In this document: positions 61,066 through 64,000 of the stretch, in pieces
Layout: each line of letters opens with the position of its first letter
Position numbering within the stretch: position 1 is the first letter of the stretch
NCBI GenBank assembly: GCA_965115915.1
Contig: OZ220483.1
Location: forward strand, 2,029,084-2,093,083
DNA length: 64,000 bases
Direction of reading: 5' to 3'
From: G965115915 sp965115915
GTDB taxonomy: Bacteria > Pseudomonadota > Gammaproteobacteria > Eutrophobiales > Eutrophobiaceae
Notes under the pieces: model-generated
Told to the model about the DNA's origin: nothing
The model's database searches: none
What the model saw: the letters and a program-made list of their open reading frames with translations, nothing else
Position numbers and translations under genes: made by a program

Positions 61066-61233
61066 TCAGAGGTAAAGCAACATGAAGCCCAGATAAAACC
61101 CTGCCGCTGTCACGGCCAAAACCATTGCCACACGGCGATTTTTTCGCGCCAATTCCGGAGCGACCGAGCGGCGTACAAACCCCGGTGCATCATCTGCCTT
61201 CTCCACTGCTGATGCGTCATCCGGCGCCGGCAT
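61066..61233 (-). CDS. Cytochrome oxidase small assembly protein
   Basis: A 55-residue reading frame starting MPAPDDASAVEKAD, with one membrane helix at its end (VAMVLAVTAAGFYLGFMLLYL, as a shorter run). GGAGG 8 nt before the ATG at 61233 supports this start; an ATG at 61254 overlapping the coxA stop (TGATG) is an alternative. Position between coxA and ctaG and the KNRR motif before the helix match small proteins annotated at this spot in other proteobacteria. Function unknown. Confidence 0.72.
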   Translation of the reverse strand: MPAPDDASAVEKADDAPGFVRRSVAPELARKNRRVAMVLAVTAAGFYLGFMLLYL

Positions 61234-61253
61234 ATCCGTCCCCTCCGGGATCA

Positions 61254-62837
61254 TCACGAGTGTGCCACCGCGTCTGTGACCTTGGGCGGTGTCGTGAAGC
61301 TGTGGAATGGTGGTGGCGAAGGCAAGGTCCATTCCAGGCCATGCGCCCCGTCCCAAACCTGGTCGGAGGCATCTTTTTTCTCGCCACGTACGCATTTGAT
61401 GATCACCCAGACGAAGATGAGCTGACTCAGACCAAAGGCGAAACCACCCAGGCTCACGATCTGGTTCCACTCGGTGAACTGTATATTGTAATCCGGGATG
61501 CGCCGCGGCATCCCGGCCAGCCCCAGAAAATGCATCGGGAAAAACAACACATTCACGGAGATCGTTGACAGCCAGAAATGCCACTTGCCAAGGGTCTCGT
61601 CATACATGTTGCCGGTCCATTTGGGCAACCAGAAATAAACCCCGGCCATCAGCGCGAACACGATGCCGGGAACGATCACATAGTGAAAATGGGCAACAAT
61701 GAAATAGGTGTCGTGATACTGGTAGTCAACCGGGGTAATGCCCATCATCAGACCGGAAAAGCCGCCAATGGAGAACATCACCAACACCCCGATAGCAAAC
61801 AGCATCGGCGTTTCAAAGGTCATGGAGCCCCGCCACATCGTGGCAAGCCAGTTGAATATCTTTACCCCGGTAGGCACCGCGATGGACATGGTCGCGTACA
61901 TGAAGAACAGCGAACCGGCCAGCGGCATTCCCACGGTAAACATGTGATGTGCCCAGACAAAGAAGGACAGGAAGGCGATGGCGGCCGTGGCATAGACCAT
62001 GGAGACATAGCCAAACAACGGTTTGCGGGCGAAGGTCGGGATCACCTGCGAAATGATGCCGAAAGCGGGCAGCACCAGTATGTACACCTCGGGATGACCA
62101 AAAAACCAGAACACGTGCTGGAACAGCACCGGGTCCCCACCGCCCGCGGCGGAGAAGAAGCTGGTTCCAAAATAACGATCGGTCAACAACATGGTCACTG
62201 CCCCGGCCAGGACCGGCATCGAGGCGATCAGCAGGAACGCCGTGATGATCCAGGTCCACACAAACAACGGCAGGCGCATGAAGGTCATGCCGGGCGCACG
62301 CATATTGAAGACCGTGGCGATAATGTTGATTGCCCCCATGATCGAGGAGATACCAAGGAAGTGTACCGAGAAGATCAGAAACGGAAAGCCATCCCCCAAC
62401 TGCAGTATCAGCGGCGGGTACATGGTCCATCCGCCTGCCGGGGCACCGCCCTCCATGAAAAACGTTGACAGCATCAGTGCAAAAGCGAACGGCAGGATCC
62501 AGAAACTCATGTTGTTCATCCGTGGGAAGGCCATATCCGGCGCACCGATCATGATTGGGATCATCCAGTTCGCCAGACCCACTCCGGCTGGCATCACCGC
62601 ACCGAAAATCATCACCAGGGCGTGCACCGTGGTCAACGAATTGAAAAACTGCGGGTCCACAAACTGCACCCCGGGGCTGTACAGTTCCGCACGTATAACC
62701 ATCGCCATTGCCCCGCCGATGAAAAACATTATCAACGCAAACACCAGGTACATCGTCCCGATGTCCTTGTGGTTGGTGGAAAATAGCCAACGGCCGATGC
62801 CGCTCGGCTTGTGGTCGTGATCGTGTGCCTCACTCAT
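61254..62837 (-). CDS. coxA: Cytochrome c oxidase subunit I
   Basis: Subunit I contains heme a and the heme a3-CuB site that reduces oxygen. The 527-residue, twelve-helix protein has the cross-linked His-Tyr region HPEVYILVLPAFGIISQ, the CuB histidine pair in FFVWAHHMFTVGM, and the heme ligand pair in DTYFIVAHFHYVIVPG. PMHFLGLAGMPRRIPDY is a typical aa3 marker. It follows coxB after about 80 nt. Confidence 0.97.
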   Translation of the reverse strand: MSEAHDHDHKPSGIGRWLFSTNHKDIGTMYLVFALIMFFIGGAMAMVIRAELYSPGVQFVDPQFFNSLTTVHALVMIFGAVMPAGVGLANWMIPIMIGAPDMAFPRMNNMSFWILPFAFALMLSTFFMEGGAPAGGWTMYPPLILQLGDGFPFLIFSVHFLGISSIMGAINIIATVFNMRAPGMTFMRLPLFVWTWIITAFLLIASMPVLAGAVTMLLTDRYFGTSFFSAAGGGDPVLFQHVFWFFGHPEVYILVLPAFGIISQVIPTFARKPLFGYVSMVYATAAIAFLSFFVWAHHMFTVGMPLAGSLFFMYATMSIAVPTGVKIFNWLATMWRGSMTFETPMLFAIGVLVMFSIGGFSGLMMGITPVDYQYHDTYFIVAHFHYVIVPGIVFALMAGVYFWLPKWTGNMYDETLGKWHFWLSTISVNVLFFPMHFLGLAGMPRRIPDYNIQFTEWNQIVSLGGFAFGLSQLIFVWVIIKCVRGEKKDASDQVWDGAHGLEWTLPSPPPFHSFTTPPKVTDAVAHS

Positions 62838-62917
62838 GGTTTTTGCTTCCTCGTTCGTTCACTGATTTCACTAAAATCCAAAGCGGGTGGAATCGTCTTT
62901 AACTATTCCACCGTACC

Positions 62918-64000
62918 TCACTTGGCGGCCGTTGCCCGATCCTGGCGCAACTCCCCGATCCTCGCCGGTTGTACCAGATCGCCCATGTTGTTGCCCCAGG
63001 CATTCCTTTCCCACGTCAGTACCGCCGCAATCTCTTCGTCATCCAGTTGGCCGGCAAAGGCCGGCATCAGGTTTTTCCCTACCAGCACCATCTGGGCATG
63101 TTCCTCCACCGAGCCAGTGACTATCGGGCTGCCCACCAATGTGGGGAACATTTCGCCCATCCCCTGCCCCTCCGCCTGATGGCAAGCGGCGCACTGGGTG
63201 GCATAGATCTGCTTGCCTGCATCCATCAACTCGGCCATCGTGCATTCCTCGGCCGCACAGATGCCCACCTCGGCGGCCGCTTTCTGTTCCTCTACCCAGA
63301 TGGCGTAGTCCTCCTTGCTGACCGCGTGGACTTCTATGGGCATGAAGCCGTGGTCTCGGCCACACAGTTCCGCGCACTGGCCGCGGTAAATGCCGGGCTC
63401 TTCTATATACGTCCAGTTATCGTTGATGTATCCGGGGATCGCGTCGCGTTTCCATCCCAAATCCGGCACCCACCACGCATGCAGCACATCTGCCGCGGTA
63501 GTCAGTATCCGCACCTTGGTTTCCACCGGCAACACCATCGGCTTATCCACCTCCAGCAGATAATTTTCCATGCCGCTGACATCGATGCCCGCACCCTTCT
63601 GCCGCGCCTTCTCGCTGGGGTCGGCAAGCTTGCTGAAAAAACCGAAGCCCTCGTCCACATAGTCGTATTTCCACTTCCACTGATACCCGGTCACCTTGAC
63701 CGTCATGTCCGCATCCTTGGTTTCGTCCATGAAGATCAGGGCCTTGGTGGCCGGCACCGCCATCCCGACCAACACCAGGATGGGGATTACCGTCCAGACA
63801 ATCTCGGCCGTGGTGTTGTGATGGAAATTCGCGGCCACCGCGCCTCGAGATTTGCGGTGGTGATAGATGGAGTAGAACAGCACGGAGAACACCCCAATGG
63901 CGATGATCGTTACGATCCAGAGGATCAGCATGTGCAGGTCATAAACCATCTGGCTGACCGGGGTCACCCCGCGGGTGAGGTTCAACTTGTAATCCGCACT
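62918..64000 (-). CDS. coxB: Cytochrome c oxidase subunit II with C-terminal cytochrome c (5' end outside window)
   Basis: The frame is open to the window edge, so the signal peptide is missing; about 360 residues are visible. There are two membrane helices (LHMLILWIVTIIAIGVFSVL region and the next), the CuA domain with CAELCGRDHGFM (Cys, Cys, His, Met ligands) and DVLHAWWVPDLG, and a fused cytochrome c domain with CAACH and a later Met. The fusion is typical of caa3-like oxidases that take electrons through their own cytochrome c. The first TTG in the frame (63985) is not the true start. Confidence 0.96.
   Translation of the reverse strand, partial: SADYKLNLTRGVTPVSQMVYDLHMLILWIVTIIAIGVFSVLFYSIYHHRKSRGAVAANFHHNTTAEIVWTVIPILVLVGMAVPATKALIFMDETKDADMTVKVTGYQWKWKYDYVDEGFGFFSKLADPSEKARQKGAGIDVSGMENYLLEVDKPMVLPVETKVRILTTAADVLHAWWVPDLGWKRDAIPGYINDNWTYIEEPGIYRGQCAELCGRDHGFMPIEVHAVSKEDYAIWVEEQKAAAEVGICAAEECTMAELMDAGKQIYATQCAACHQAEGQGMGEMFPTLVGSPIVTGSVEEHAQMVLVGKNLMPAFAGQLDDEEIAAVLTWERNAWGNNMGDLVQPARIGELRQDRATAAK

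Noticed and set aside
59831..61075. A 414-codon plus-strand frame opposite coxC and ctaG
   Set aside because: Both minus-strand genes are clear family members; the plus frame shows no domain.

Overview
The window reads as chromosomal DNA of a GC-rich gammaproteobacterium. The evidence is gene content and order: the replication-origin neighbourhood (gyrB, recF, dnaN, dnaA, rpmH, rnpA, yidD, yidC, mnmE) in its usual gammaproteobacterial arrangement, a bioB-bioF-bioC-bioD operon, glycolate oxidase plus malate synthase G, tatABC next to hisAFIE, and a caa3/aa3-type cytochrome oxidase operon with its heme A and copper assembly genes. A copper nitrite reductase (nirK) suggests some denitrification ability. 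I cannot name genus or lifestyle from this sequence alone.

Layout. 1-2991: glycolate oxidase glcD (5' end missing), glcE, glcF. 3081-4352: tatABC. 4492-6729: hisE, hisI, hisF, hisA on the minus strand, converging on tatABC across two copies of a terminator-bearing repeat. About 6904-7314: a tandem array of 13 hairpin-forming 30/31-bp units, overlapping the 3' end of a Fic-domain gene (7280-8494, minus). 8823-10994: malate synthase G. 10857-12516: a rearranged stretch in which the end of glcB and the end of an OLD-family nuclease gene occur twice around a small secreted SnoaL/DUF4440-like protein. 12375-18000 (all minus): OLD-like ATPase/TOPRIM nuclease, orphan DNA methyltransferase, amidotransferase, thioredoxin-fold protein, NirK. 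18205-25045: two tandem autotransporters sharing promoter-proximal DNA, signal peptide and beta-barrel but differing in passenger. 25239-29012: biotin operon. 29192-39016: comF and the dnaA region. 39047-46070: mnmE, then cell-surface polysaccharide genes and ilvE. 46324-55708: mixed housekeeping genes (rhodanese, peroxiredoxin, coiled-coil protein, TlpA-like, HemJ, rubredoxin, thiamine genes, hemL, glmU, nitrilase, RraA-like). 55748-64000: cytochrome c oxidase operon with cyoE, ctaA, SURF1, COX11; coxB is cut by the window edge.

Together, glycolate is oxidised to glyoxylate (GlcDEF), which GlcB condenses with acetyl-CoA to malate. Respiration ends at the cox oxidase, whose heme A comes from CyoE/CtaA and ultimately from HemL and HemJ. 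Many operons use 4-bp ATGA/GTGA stop-start overlaps, which fixed several start codons here (hisI, bioF, bioC, bioD, the O-antigen ligase, the second glycosyltransferase).

Most worth following up: the 13-unit hairpin array fused to the end of the Fic gene; the duplicated glcB/OLD-nuclease flanks around the SnoaL-like gene; the tandem autotransporters with homogenised barrels and divergent passengers; and the OLD-nuclease/orphan-methyltransferase pair as a possible defence locus. I saw no CRISPR array, tRNA, rRNA, transposase or integrase.
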